Positions 9,915-21,886 are shown, numbered from the stretch's first letter. The stretch: DNA of 64,000 nucleotides from Phymatolithon calcareum (GCA_977006965.1 OZ345381.1:2108001-2172000); one strand, 5' to 3'. Notes: a model not told the origin generated them from the letters alone. Made by a program: numbers and translations.

Positions 9915-12900
9915 ACCCGTGAGGCCCGTGCACGGCACTCACGCGTGATCGTTTTGCATTACTTTTCAACAAATTTCAGCTAGGATTCTCGACGTCGAGT
10001 ATCATACCAGGGGATTGCGAAAAGAAGAGGAAATTACTAAAATGCAATTCACTGTGGAGGAGCAAAAAATTCAGGCATGCACAAGGTTTTTTCAGTAAAA
10101 AGCCTAAGAAAAACCAGGGATTTAGGGCTCCCCGGCTCGTGACGTGGACAGCCGGGGTTTGAACCTAATATTTTTATAGGTTTGTACCGTGGAACAGAAT
10201 TCAGCTTTACGTGCCAGCAAGTTATCTGATTTACAATCAGGTCGCACGCAAATGGAGGGATCCCAAAATTTGGGTGCGACCGGATGGATCCGTCGTACAG
10301 TCGCACGGGAAATTGAGCACCTGCCTGGCCGTACACAATCACTAATGTATACATGTGGGCTGCCCGCCACAGAAACGTTTCTCTCTCACTGACTGCTCGT
10401 GTGTCCTGCAACCGTGCTGCCCGCTCTTGGGGCAAGTGGGGTGGTGTATACGTCGCGACCGAACCATCGTGTGGAAACAAGCATGTGCACGCCGGCTTTG
10501 CACCGACTGAGCCAATGCAGCTGTGGTGAGTGCGTGCGTAAAATCCGTTTTCCGTTGCATGACGACGATGAGGTCTAGGGCTGGCAGTCGGATGACCCAT
10601 CTGGAACCGGAGGCAATGCAAAATATTTGATATCTACTGAACTTTAAAATTTATGCTGCACTGTGAGGACAACTCGAGAGAGAATGCGTCTGTAATTTCG
10701 GAAGCTATATTTCTCTACAGTAACATTGCGAACATGCAATGTCTACCTTGCGATTAGAGCAATGATTTCATTTACTGTATAGCGATTTGCACTTAGAAAA
10801 ATTGCCAAAAGAAACTTCGAAAATACATTCAGGTATATCTATATGCAGGTATAGCAAAAGTGCAGGACCTCGGATGCACGGTCTTTTACTGCTGACTCGC
10901 ACATAAAAGGTCGTCAAACACAGCGACGTCAGCACGTGACCATATTAATTCACTGTAAGTTTTTGCTTGAGGTCGAAATGAATGTTTTGAGCAAAATATT
11001 TCGTTTAAATGAAATTAGGGACATACGAATACTAATATTTAGTAGACGAAGAGATCTAAAAAATGAAATACTTTCAGCATTTTGGAAAGATGTACAAATT
11101 ATTTTCATAGACAAAAGTGAGACGGAACGTAAATTAAAAACAAAAATCTGTTAAAAATATCTCTATATTGATGAATAGACGTTAATGTCCTGGAATAAGT
11201 ATTAATTTATTAGCGAAGCGAATTACATTCAATTAAAAATATACCTGCTCATTTAGACGGCACAAAAAATATTTAGAAATTGACGTGGGAGCCTCTGTGA
11301 TTAAAGGACTTCTTCTAAGGTAATGGAGTTCACCTAGATGTGACTACAATGACTTCAATGGAAAGATCTGATGTGCTTGACTTTTGGTGAGTTCGGTGAG
11401 CTTAGACAGCGAAACCCACCCATTCGGGATTCTTATCGTGCAGTGTGCTCCATCATCTCAATAGCATTGGAAAAATAACACAATTTTTAGACAAGAGGCA
11501 AACAGTAGGAGAAAAAAGAGGCTGTACTGCGTTCAATAGCACGGACCTTGGAAATATGTCTCTTGAGCGTCGCTCATTACCCCAAAGCTCTGCTTCTGGC
11601 CTGGTAGGCTGCAGCATGTATCAGTTCCTTCGCGGTATTCGGTGTCAGCAGAGCTCTTGTGTATTGCATCGTGATTTCAAGTCGAGAGAATCCTCGAGAA
11701 TGTTGACCATAGATTGAAAATCAACCATTTCTGGCTTCAGCGTTTAGAATGACTCCGACCTCATAGTGTGGCAACTCCATGTCGCCATGCGCTGGTATAC
11801 AGAAACAGCGCAACCAATGACGCGTTTTGGTATAAATTCTTCAATCACTGGTCATCGCCAATGGAGCTCGGAAAACCTGTCGGGCTCATCCTGGAGACTT
11901 CGCTTAAGGATTTCGAAAATATTTGCACGTCAGTAGCAGAGATAATGACGACATCGAGTACGACGCAAGAAATAGAAGATTACAAGAACCATTAGTTCAG
12001 TTTCTCGGATTTTTTGAGCCGTTGTGGTGTCGGAGAGACCTCGTCGAGGGCACCACCCAAATGCTGACGAATAGCCCTTGTAAAAGGCACCAAAGAACAA
12101 CCTTGACCGTGTGTGTAGTTCAGAGGGTTTATCGGTAATTCCTAGAATGGTAGTCCTCCCCTTCAACAAAGTAGGAGGTCCGCAACTACTTAAAGAGTTT
12201 GATAGACAAGTGGGATGCCTGTCGAATTAAGGCAGGTCATCCAGGACTGTCTGTGAATGTGACCCACTTCCTGGAAAAATCAGCAGTCTAACCTGCGCGT
12301 GAAGCTTCGGCAGTGCTGCAGCATGGCTGTTCTCAAAGATGGGTTTACCGATCGTGCAAGCAGCGGCTTCCTCATTGAGCAATACCTGTTGTTATTTGAA
12401 GTTAGATAAGCGACTTAAGAAGTTCTGCGGAAGCATTTAAGTCTCGTATTCTGAGCAAATTCACCAGAACTGGTTTAAACGCGCCATTTTCCTTTTGCCC
12501 TAATAGGTTTCCTACGTTACATTCAATCAGTTCTTTAATTAACGAAATCTTTTTAATGAAATATCAATTCTGAGGATTGAAAAGTTATCACAATGAACAG
12601 ACTACATCTTAATGGAGCAGCCAAGTACGAAGATTAAGTAAATAAAAACAACGAGATGCAAAGACATTTTTTAATATTGATATCGCAAAGGCAGAACTAA
12701 ACTACTTACACACTCAGCAACGCGGAAGACAGCATACGGTATTAGTGACCCTCGGTGATTGGGCCACTTGTCAAGGCGAATGCGTTCGCGTTGTCATCGG
12801 TTCGGTTTCGGTGAATCGGCTCCACCAACATTTAATTCTGGCGGAAATTGCGACGGGAAAGAACGAGGCATGGTTCTTGCGATTCTCGCCGTATCGGACG

Positions 12901-12967
12901 GCATCGGTTGGTTACTAGGATTCGATGGAAGGGGCGAACGCGGCGAATGATGAGGGGTGGTGGTTGC
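9915..12967. other. AT-rich intergenic stretch, no supported gene
   Basis: Contains the inverted copy of the dispersed repeat (10022-10042), a short palindromic element around 10230 and scattered short ORFs. One segment near 11860-11990 (MELGKPVGLILETSLKDFEN) reads like protein but is isolated and unrecognised. Nothing else could be supported. Confidence 0.5.
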
Positions 12968-13941
12968 TTACGCTTCGGATGATGGAGTGGGAGGCTCGAC
13001 GTTGAATAGCCTATAGCGGTGGGTGAGTTGACGTAGAAATCGGCGTTGGAGGTTGGGGGTGAGGTTGGCAAGTTGGTGATGGACGTGGTCGGGTTGGAGG
13101 TATTGGCGCATGGATTTGGGTGACGCCCAGCGGCCGCGCTGTTGGATTTCGTCGCGCGTTAGACGGCCGTACATGTGGTCGGTGGCGGCACCGCTATAAC
13201 GAAGGCCGTGCAGTTTGGTACTGCCGATGTCGATGTTGAACGAAAGGAGGATAGGGATCATCCGCTTTCGAATGGTCGACATTACAAACTTAAAGAGTTT
13301 GTTGTTCAGTTCCAACCCGTTGGCGGATTTGATATTGACCTGCCGCTGGATGAGTACGGCGATGAGTTTGCCACGGATGAAGACAGACTCGTTACGGCCC
13401 CTTTTTGTTCGGGGAAGTGTTAGGATGCCGTAGTAATTCTGGTTGGGACCCTGGGGTGGATCAAGGTATAGGAAGTCTCGACACCGTGCGTTAGCGGCAT
13501 CTGCAGATCGGAGATAGCAATCGAAGATGAGCAAAATTGCTGTGGCCATGTCTGGGCGGCCATTTTTGAGGAGCTCGTATGCAATTGCATACGCGACGGG
13601 CTCGGAGATGACGTTCCTGGGTTGGATAGGAACGACTTTGGCCCAACCCTCGAGCGAGGCTCGAAGATCTTTCATTTTCCCTCGCAAGGTGGGAAAATAG
13701 AGCTCCACAGCCAACATGGCTGTCTGCCCTGCTTGTTGCGGCTTTTGTAGGTGTTTACCACGAAGTCGAGTAGGTGGCCCTCGACTTTTCGCAGGTCTGA
13801 GAAGTCGTCAGCGCCTTCTTCCTGTAGGAATTGGATGAAAGCGTTTAGACCACGATTGTATTGCTCTTTCGTGCTCTCATCAACCTGAAGGCTGATTAGA
13901 TCAAAACGTCCTGGACGGCCCATCTGCGGGATTGTTCGCAC
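12968..13941 (-). pseudogene. Tyrosine recombinase of the retrotransposon, frameshifted
   Basis: Two overlapping frames (13672-13941 and 12968-13717) together form one recombinase, with a single-base shift near 13717-13735. The N-terminal part is a helical SAM-like core-binding domain (STKEQYNRGLNAFIQFLQEEG). The catalytic part shows the first Arg (YLRSADAANARCRDF), the H-x-x-R box (LHGLRYSGA), a GRW and the nucleophilic Tyr (RQYLQ). The ORF start overlaps the end of the RT/RNase H frame by about 40 bp, as is usual in these elements. The frameshift makes this copy non-functional unless corrected by frameshifting. Confidence 0.8.
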
Positions 13942-15832
13942 TAGATATGTACAAGCACATAATGTGCAAGTCTCCGGCGATGGTGAGAGCCGCTACCTGT
14001 CTGCAGATGTGGTGTAGTCCAAGACTTGACCTTCCTTTTTCAAGCGCCCCAATGAGCGCTTGATTGTCCACCACGATTATCAGTTTGCGTCCAAAATTAC
14101 TTTTGTTTCGCAAGATCCATTTTAGACCCAGAATTAAGGCCTTTCCCTCGAGTATATTTATATGCTCCCTTTTTCGCCATTTGTGACGTATGGCGACTTT
14201 CCACGCTTTTTGGATTTGCCATTCACCCACTGGAAGGCCTTGGAGAAGGTGGTGGTACTCCTCGGCGCTTGCATCTGCATAGACGACTCCAGCTCCTTGG
14301 TTGCTGGCATCGATACAGATAACTCTTTGGCAGAACGGTCTTCTGATATTGCCATAGATTAGGGGTGAAAGGCTCGCCAAAGTCCACAGCTCACACCTGG
14401 ACCTATAGGTTGGGGAGCTACGGTAGCGCGGGGCGTGCAACATCTCATAGCACTCTTTGATGATCGAAAGCATCGGCCGACGTAAGAGGAGAAACCAAAC
14501 CCATTTTCCAAGAATTGATGAAAGGCTCTCCTTTGGCCAAAGTCTCGCTCTAACCACTTCGTGCGTTTCGGCAAGATGTGATGACATTTTTGCCCTTTTT
14601 CGGAGCATCAATCCATCCGATTGGACCTCTATGCCTAAGATGTCGGTTGTACGCCTAGGAGGGAGCTCGACTTTCTCGTCCCCAGCGGGGAACCCATTTT
14701 TGGCACATTTATCACGTGCGCCCGTTATCCCGGCATGGACCTCGGTAAGGGTTCTCCCAAGGATGAAGAAATCGTGGATGTATATCCCGTGGCGTGTTCT
14801 GTCGATCAAGAGTCTGTTTGCCGGGAGGATAGCATTGCGTGTATCAATATAAGACAGGTCCTTTAACACGTTCTCGTGGATGGATTGTCCAACAAACACC
14901 GAGTGTGACCACCCCATTGGGAGCACACATACCATCGGCCAGCACCGCTGCCCTTCACAAGAAAGAGCTGATAGGCCAAAGTACGTCCACATACAAGTAG
15001 GCGTTCGGATGCGATGATAAAAGTTGTCCATGTCCGTCTTCCCGCAATGTAGCGTGTCTTCGTCCGAAAGACAAAGATCAACGAAATCTCCCGGGTTTGG
15101 GAGTTTGACCTCGGGTGAGGCGCGGAAATAAAGGTTGGCCTTTCGAGCATCTATTATAAGCCGCTGCTTCTCCTTTTTCGGAACTGCGAAAATTCCGTTA
15201 ATGACTTTTGGCTTCTTTTTCGACAGAACGACGATGCCTCGTTCCCGTAGTGTTTGAACAACTCGGATATACTCATCTGGCTTCACCCCCATGAAGCCAC
15301 GTGTTGCCGACAATTCCTTTTTGGTGGGATGTGGATCATTCAGAATCCCTCTTGGGTGAGCATACTGCTCAGCCAAGTGTTGTGGAAGCACGTCGATCAT
15401 TTCCACAGTGCCGGCTACCCCCCCACTAGGTAACGACAATTTGGATGCCTCCATTTGAACCCCATTTTGACATCGCTGTTCTAAATAGACAAAGCTCTCC
15501 TTCTGGACTCTCTGCCTCACCCCTTGGTCCGCTCGTAACAAAAGTTGCCGGCGGAACGCTAGGGCACATGAATCCTTCACTAAACAGCATATTTCCCTTT
15601 GACTGGCATTGGGTTTCTCATTCGTAGCTAGAATGGGGTCGTCAATACTGATTTTCTGACCCCTCGCCAGAGCGTTTAGGCTTCCCAAGGCCTCTCTGGT
15701 AGCTGACGATATAGAGTTACCTTTCCTAACTCGGGCCCTCTGTCGAGACCCGAACGCCCCGTTGTCACTAATGTGGTGAGCAATAGGCATAGGAAATAGT
15801 TCCCGCCTGTCAAAGGTTTCAAATCTTTTCAT
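13901..15832 (-). CDS. Reverse transcriptase/RNase H of the tyrosine-recombinase retrotransposon
   Basis: 643 codons from an ATG at 15832, 11 bp after the gag-like stop. RT motifs in order are FAVPKKEKQRLIIDAR, motif A with its Asp (TDMDNFYHRI), LPMGWSHSVFVGQS, and the active-site box, which here reads YIHDFF instead of the expected YxDD. The His codon at 14774-14776 is one transversion from Asp. RNase H follows (CIDASNQGAGVVYAD, ILEGKALILGL, VVDNQALIGAL, NPADGPSRTF). The frame is otherwise uninterrupted, so the open length hides a probably inactive polymerase site. Role: copying element RNA into DNA and degrading the RNA strand. Confidence 0.85.
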   Translation of the reverse strand: MKRFETFDRRELFPMPIAHHISDNGAFGSRQRARVRKGNSISSATREALGSLNALARGQKISIDDPILATNEKPNASQREICCLVKDSCALAFRRQLLLRADQGVRQRVQKESFVYLEQRCQNGVQMEASKLSLPSGGVAGTVEMIDVLPQHLAEQYAHPRGILNDPHPTKKELSATRGFMGVKPDEYIRVVQTLRERGIVVLSKKKPKVINGIFAVPKKEKQRLIIDARKANLYFRASPEVKLPNPGDFVDLCLSDEDTLHCGKTDMDNFYHRIRTPTCMWTYFGLSALSCEGQRCWPMVCVLPMGWSHSVFVGQSIHENVLKDLSYIDTRNAILPANRLLIDRTRHGIYIHDFFILGRTLTEVHAGITGARDKCAKNGFPAGDEKVELPPRRTTDILGIEVQSDGLMLRKRAKMSSHLAETHEVVRARLWPKESLSSILGKWVWFLLLRRPMLSIIKECYEMLHAPRYRSSPTYRSRCELWTLASLSPLIYGNIRRPFCQRVICIDASNQGAGVVYADASAEEYHHLLQGLPVGEWQIQKAWKVAIRHKWRKREHINILEGKALILGLKWILRNKSNFGRKLIIVVDNQALIGALEKGRSSLGLHHICRQVAALTIAGDLHIMCLYISSANNPADGPSRTF

Positions 15833-15843
15833 AGTTTTATTTA

Positions 15844-17235
15844 CTAGTTCTGGCGACCCCTGCCTGGACCTTCCCTCTTAGCGGCTTGGTCCTTCCCGGG
15901 GGGTTTCATTAACTCACGCTCCAGCCGCGCTGCTCTTCGAGCGGCACGGACTTCGCGTTGAGTGACCGCACCCTCCTCACTACGTTCATCGCACATGTGA
16001 GATGCTACTTCCCATTTTCCGGTGCGGTCCGCCAGCTCAACTTTGTCCAGACGCCGAAGCAAAGCCTCAACAGCATCGCATTTGCGAGCCTTTCTCAGTC
16101 CTATATCAGCAATCAATAAGTCCACCGCCGAAGCTAGAGTCTCACTTTCATACCGATTGCGGTCTGATTTGAAGTTATGGGTGCGCACGTAATCAGTCAC
16201 CGTTTGTGTGCGGCTGAAGATAAGTTCCAGCCGCTCATCAGCCACCCTCTTTCGAAGAGGTAGACTAAAGTAATAAGGTGCCTCTTCCTTGCGCCTCCAA
16301 AACCTGTCGAGTTTTCGCTTCTCCCGCTTTTGCCTTCGTCCCCTGCGGGTGCGCCCTCGGCTATAATCCGAATCAGAGTCCGACGAGTCGCTCGAGGTTG
16401 AGGAATCCTCAGATGTGATGCTGTGACGACGCCTCCTTCTATCGCGTCTCCCCTTTTCCTTCCGTCGGTCCCCTCTCCGACTTCTTACGCTTTCACTGTC
16501 GCTCGGCGAGTCGTCGTCGTCCGAGTCTGGATCACCATTCTGACGGGCTTTCACCCGGTCCACGAAGGTTTTCCGACCCTTCGGATCACGACCTTTCTGA
16601 AACAGATCAGTAAGCATTTTAACTTGCTTGGCCAGCTCGGCCAGGCTAGGGGCAGTCTCACCTTCATCCTCTCCCACTCTGTTACTCCTATCAGACTCCT
16701 CTTCGACTATGCCAGCCTTCGTTGTCTTTTTCGGTCCTCGCGACGGTCCCGCACTAGACGGTCCCGCCCTAGACGAAGCCTTTGTGAGCCTCTTTTTGGG
16801 AGGCGAGTCCGCACAAGGCGTACTCACCTCACTGCTCTCAGGAGCACGGTCCCTCGACGGTTCCTCAACGGATTGCTCGGCAGCACCCCCATCTTCCCCG
16901 TCACTCGGGAGAGCGATAGTTGGGAGATTGCCTTCCACAATATTCAACATGACGTTCTAGACATCATTATCGTCATACAATACAGGCATGGCAGTGGTTT
17001 TCTGCAGCTTCTTGTTCAAGAAATCGATCATGTCGCCGTGGAACTCCTTACCAAGCTTCTTGTACGCCGTAATATTGCGTCGAACAACCTCCCGGAATTT
17101 CGTGAGAAACTCCGTAGTTTCCAAACCGACGAAGAGCTCCATAAATTCGCGAATCTTCGCCCTAAGGGCCGTTTTGTTAGCAGGTGATATTTTAAAGGCA
17201 CAGGCACACCCAAACCATTGTACATCGATTCTCAT
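15844..17235 (-). pseudogene. gag-like ORF of the retrotransposon, interrupted by one TAG
   Basis: The upstream part (16957-17235) and the main ORF (15844-16950) share one frame and are separated only by a TAG at 16957-16959. The first part is helical (REFMELFVGLETTEFLTKFREVV... region). The second is strongly charged, with a Ser/Asp tract and Arg-rich RGDRRKEKGRRDRRRRRHS-type runs, then a helical domain (VDLLIADIGLRKARKC). Its position ahead of RT and its composition suggest a structural RNA-binding protein; no zinc knuckle is visible. They could also be two separate ORFs with reinitiation at the ATG 16950. Confidence 0.6.
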
Positions 17236-17715
17236 TCCCTATGAGACACGGGCAGATGTTTTGAACTAACACAGGTGACATCCACAAGCTAAATAGCCAA
17301 CACCGTCAGGAAGTAGCGGATCTATTATTGTCCATATGCCCACCTCCCCTCGTAAATGCCGGCGTCCTCCAGTCAGACCCTTTTGACTGCAGTCCGGACG
17401 GTCACTCCTTGCCCTGTGCGACTCGGGCCAAACGGCTTTCCCCAGTTCAGAACCAGGTCCACATCGCACATCACTAGATTCCCACCTCGAGAGGATATGC
17501 TCTGACACCGGAAGCGTCAGCCCAGCGGCATACCGTCCGTCATCAGTGTGGTCTGGCGATACATTGTGCAGCTCTCCGACATCTCACGATGTACAGGGGT
17601 CGCGGCGAGGACGCGGCTACACACGAGACCAGGGCAGTAAGCCTTCTATACCGTCGCTCAGTCAGAGTTTCGCAAGGACTCCTCATGCCCCTCCAGGACT
17701 AACGCCCTTAAGGTA

Positions 17716-17757
17716 GATCAGAACACATCCAAAGGATGCTTTTGCCCTGTTCTGATC
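17716..17757. repeat. Hairpin with 10-bp arms upstream of the gag-like ORF
   Basis: gatcagaaca at 17716-17725 pairs exactly with tgttctgatc at 17748-17757. It may mark the 5' terminal region of the tyrosine-recombinase element. Confidence 0.6.
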
Positions 17758-19116
17758 AAGTGCACACGAAGTGTGATTCACGAACGAAAACTCCCCCCCA
17801 ACTACTTGGCGGCATGATCAAGATTTTCTCCAACACACATAAGTCCGTAAATGCCGTTCTACTACGCAAGCTCGCAGAACTCTCAATTTGGCTTCTACTA
17901 AAGACGTACACCGTATGATATATGTGCTTCAGGACGGTGTTGGCGGTATTTAGTTTCAAAAATTTCCTTCGCGGTGCCTATGAGAATACGGGTTCGGAGA
18001 TTTACTGCAGGGAAAAACAACGCAGCTGGCCTGGAACACCCTCTGCATCTGAGCTGCGCGCTGGTCCTAACAGTCTGGTCCAGGGCACGGAAAAGAGGTG
18101 CTTTTGTGATGGCGCGGTATTGGTTTGTGTAGTTTGTGTCGAGTTTGAACCGGACCGTGTACGACTTCTAATGTCGAGTTCATCTGTAGATTCATTACCG
18201 AAATCGAATCTGAAACCAGATTCCTAGGCTGGGTTGATCCAATTGGGCCTGTCTTCCACAAGCATCGTAAAAGGGGCCCTTGTGGATTTTGTGTCGCAAC
18301 CCAATAGTATTTTTCGATCCTTAGCAGTAAGCACTTCAACTCCAAGAACTTGCACTGCGTGTAGTACGCCGAAGCGATTAGTTTGTGCCCTGTAAACACC
18401 GAGTTCTCGCTCGACGGCATCGATGCCAAGAGCGTTGCACATGTCCTTATACGAAGAAAATTCAGTGTCCAGACGTGCGGTGCTGCCGCTTTCATGCTAT
18501 TTTCTGATTCCAAAAATTTGTACCGCTACTCTTATTATGTAGCTATCAGCTCCATGCGGGTACTGCAGGAATATTGCCTTCATCTGCGATCGCCGGCGAC
18601 TATAAGGCTGACCGTATTCTTATTGGGTCCCCTGTTCACCCTTCAGCCAGTGAAGAGAGATATACCACCTGAATGGAGAGGCTCGTACTACAGGGATGTA
18701 CTTCGCGACAATCAAGCAATGGAAACTACTTGTATAAATTACTTCTAGTTTTTTTGGAATGTTTATATTTTAAAAGCGTCACAGTCTTACTTATATACGG
18801 GCAAGGTTTCCTCAGTCACTGCTTAGCTTAGAACAGCGCATGAGTAAGACATATTATTGGAACTAGGATATGCGAAACGCGTAGACGGAATAGCTTTGAA
18901 AACATATAACCATTTTCGTCTTCTTCTTCTCCACTGCCTCTCTTGGTGACATAAACTCTATTCGTGCGCATTAGGATATTGGCGACACCGCTCCTGTGAG
19001 CGATTCCCATGCCTCGACCCATCTAGATCACGTTCTCTTCGGGCTGTGTCAACTGCACCGTCTTCATTCTCTTCGATCTCATCGCCATCTGGGCACTACA
19101 CCACGGTCCTTTCGCA
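17758..19116. other. Intergenic stretch with a possible gene remnant
   Basis: On the minus strand, 18224-18442 reads ELGVYRAQTNRFGVLHAVQVLG and on to a stop. It has protein-like composition but no recognised domain and no supported start. The rest shows no gene. Confidence 0.35.
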
Positions 19117-20030
19117 TTGAAGGGCCTCCAGTTGTATAACTTCATCCGCCGTGGAAGGAATTTCCAGCTTCAGCGCTCTAGAATTCTCATAGTTTCGCAC
19201 GAACTCCTCCTCCAGCAGATCCGTTGGCCGCATCTTCTTGTCATCGCCAATGCCATTTTTCTCATACTCTCATTTATCGGCACCTTGGGCATCAACAGTG
19301 AGTCCAAAGAGAAGAGCGTCCCTGTTACTCTCGCTTACATCTCCAGCATTCGAGCCCGTTCCAAAATCGACTACACAGATGAAAAAGGCTACATCCGCGA
19401 TCGCCTCCGTTCCCGCGTCTTTATCCTCTGCCGTACCTCCGACCAGCACTCGGTTCAGTACTGGCTGGGTGCCTTCAACGTATCCAAGAACGCCCGTCTC
19501 GCCAATCTCGACAAATTTCTTGATAGTGCTGGAAAACAGCACTATGTCAATATCAGCACTCTCTCCTGTCGCATGAAAAACTCTCTTCTCTCTCCCATAC
19601 TCACTATGGAGAACTGCCAACCTGCAGAATCCTTCTCCAGAATCGCCATCAAACGGCGAAAGGCTAATGCGAGATTGCTGCCGCAGAACGCCATGCTCCC
19701 TGCATTTTTGAAGAAATTGCAAGACGAGCTATGTCGGCGTCGCCGACCAAGGCCTCATGGCCATCTACCTCACCAGTCTGTCGAACTCCTCGCACGAAAT
19801 CGTTGCCCCCGGTGACCGTCTTGTCTGTTTCGAGCTATCCTCGCGCGGTAGTGATCTGCAACGGTGCAGGCAGGCTGAATTGCTTCCTCTTCGAATGGAA
19901 CGCAGACTCCACCGAGGCACACATCGCGTTCGACTTGTTTCGTTCTGTTCACCAAGTGCGGGACTGTGCCCAGGCCTTGGGAGTAACATACTGGTATTGC
20001 ACTATATTGAAATATAGTGGTATTGATACG

Positions 20031-20547
20031 AAGGCATTGGGAGCAACATACTGTTAATGCAATATAATGCAACATGTTGGTAATGCAACAGTAATGGTTC
20101 TGTTCGTGGTATTGCAATACGTAATGTTTCGTGACCGACTATGAAGCATATATTGACTGTAAAATGAAGATCATCCTAGCTGAGTACGACTATTACGTAG
20201 AGGTATTTGTGAAGTCCACCCGACCATCTTTTCTCCCATCGTCAAATTGGTGTCTATCTGTGAACAGAACGACGACTCCCTACCACGCTACTGCGTCGAT
20301 TCTGTCCGTTCCAAGAATGGCACCGAAGCCTAAACCGCAGTCTGTTGTCAAGGCGCTTATGAAGAAGAACGACGATACCGTGCGTAGATGTCTAATGACT
20401 CCCCATTACCAACCAACACTATTGCATTACTAATGGCCGTTGTCAATCTGTTGCAACATAATGGTTCTGTCCGCAAACTATTGCAACATAATGGAACTCT
20501 ATTACTACACGCTCCAATAAAGTGAAACATGTTGCTCCCAATGCCTG
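20031..20547 (+). mobile_element. hAT-superfamily element B, nested inside element A
   Basis: Ends aaggcattgggagcaacat and, on the right, the complement of caggcattgggagcaacat. It is flanked by an exact 8-bp duplication ttgatacg (20023-20030 and 20548-20555). At 517 bp it is too short to encode a transposase; near 20318 it carries a short N-terminal transposase-like piece (MAPKPKPQSVVKALMKKNDD), so it is an internally deleted copy of a relative of element A. Confidence 0.85.
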
Positions 20548-20772
20548 TTGATACGCTATTGAACGCTGGTCCCGTATTGCAGTACGTATTGGAGGATCGG
20601 GGAAGTGACAGATCTGAGACGATCATCAGTAAATGCTCAGAGACTTGCATGCCCATAACGTAGTACTTCTGTAAGATTTCTGCGCAATCGTAATGATGTT
20701 GTCTAGCACACCCGCTGCACGTAGTACACCCCCATCTTCACTCACCCTCTCTCGTCCTAATCCTCGTACAAG

Positions 20773-21398
20773 ATGACGGCGTCGAAGCCGAAACCAGAGT
20801 ACATCGTGAAAGCGCTGATGACAAAGCAAGATGACATCGTCAAGGACATTAACTCGCGAAAAAACGACGGCTCCATACGAAGAAATGTGCCATGCTTCGT
20901 ATATTCGTGTCCGTGTGAAAGCTGCTGCAAGAAAAACCCGCCTGTTGTTTCTTTCCCTAAAGGATCCGGGTGGTCGGCTCCGTTTTCGCACGTTCTGTCT
21001 TGCGTTGCGGGCGGGGATGAAGCAAAATTGGTGGAAACGTATTGCGCAAGCCGTAATCACGAAAGCGACTGGGATTCGATGACACTTTATCCATGGCCGA
21101 TATCTTCAAGAAACGCAAGTGCAGGCGTCGGGAACATGCGCAGTCCTACATGAACCTGGATTTTATTCTTGGCTCATCAGCCGAAATCGAACGCCTTTTT
21201 TCCCTTGCTCGTGGAATATTATCGGATAACAGGCAAAGCATCACGCCGTTTCTCTTTAAGTCACTATTGTTTTTGAAAGTCAACAGAAGTTACTGGGATT
21301 TTCAAACTGTTGTTACTGCTATGTCCAATGTACGAAGTGCTCGAGTCGCGGAAAAGGTTGGGGAAGATGTGGAGCAGCAGGTTCTGTTAGACTTGTGA
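20773..21398 (+). pseudogene. hAT transposase remnant (N-terminal piece and C-terminal dimerisation domain)
   Basis: The frame from 20773 begins MTASKPKPEYIVKALMTKQDD, matching the start-like piece inside element B. In another phase, 21093-21398 encodes the hAT C-terminal dimerisation region (LDFILGSSAEIERLFSLARG ... FKSLLFLKVNRSYWD). The catalytic middle is missing, so this is an internal deletion derivative and not active. It lies inside element A with the same orientation. Confidence 0.75.
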
Positions 21399-21886
21399 CA
21401 AAGTTTTCGGTTTAAAGTGCTCCAATACCAACACGATATTGACAGGAGAACATCTATTGCAGTACGTGTTGCGACTCAGCGAAACTTGCCAATACTATAC
21501 CACCATGTTGCGCCCAAGGCCTGCATGTGCCATAAGCAGCCTTGAGTTCCAACACTGCTGCGACCCTTCGATCCCGTAGCTCCGTAGCTGTTAGGATGGC
21601 CAGCTCTATGCTTTTCTCCATTTAGAACCCGAGCTGATACCAGTGGTTAGAGTGCACCCAGTGCAGCGATGATCATCGGATGGTCGCTTCGATAATTGTC
21701 CTCATATCTTCGCGGAAAGAGAATTTCGTCAGCCCGGGTCACCACTTTGCAGCGCTGTGGTATACTGCTAACACGTGGGTTGAGAATTTTAGCAATTCAT
21801 GGGTCTTCATGTCATCTTGCTTCTTAGCGTTCTTCTTCTGATTTTCTTTTTCATCTTGGAAAGCTGCCTCAAGGCCGCTGAGCTGT

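Larger units (their letters stand above)
12968..17757 (-). mobile_element. Tyrosine-recombinase retrotransposon (DIRS/Ngaro-like), degenerate
   Basis: On the minus strand the order is gag-like ORF, reverse transcriptase/RNase H, then tyrosine recombinase, with very short spacing or overlap. This is the diagnostic order of recombinase-type retrotransposons, which integrate without a DDE integrase. Upstream of gag there is a 10-bp-arm hairpin at 17716-17757. Inverted or split direct terminal repeats could not be paired by eye, so DIRS-like and Ngaro-like remain alternatives and the outer limits are approximate. Confidence 0.75.
19971..21523 (+). mobile_element. hAT-superfamily element A, 1.55 kb
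   Basis: Left end caggccttgggagtaacat and right end (reverse complement) caggccttgggcgcaacat form terminal inverted repeats. Flanking 8-mers actgtgcc (19963-19970) and catgtgcc (21524-21531) match at 6 of 8 positions, as expected for an old 8-bp target duplication. It contains transposase remnants and a nested insertion. Confidence 0.8.
19117..21590 (+). pseudogene. Unidentified decayed ORF interrupted by a hAT element
   Basis: A plus-strand frame of 232 codons from 19117 continues, after shifts of phase near 19735 and 19850, into protein-like segments (VADQGLMAIYLTSLSNSSHE, then AVVICNGAGRLNCFLFEWN) and stops being readable at 19970. That is exactly where a hAT element begins. After the element (21524 on) the same phase continues for about 15 codons to a TAG. 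No family was recognised. The antisense strand also has an open frame (19270-19722), so the coding strand is not certain. At least two frameshifts and the insertion argue for a pseudogene. Confidence 0.3.

Noticed and set aside
10150-10265. tRNA-Tyr-like anticodon arm and a ggttcaaacc B-box on the minus strand
   Set aside because: The spacing between the arm and the B-box is wrong and no acceptor stem or A-box can be drawn.
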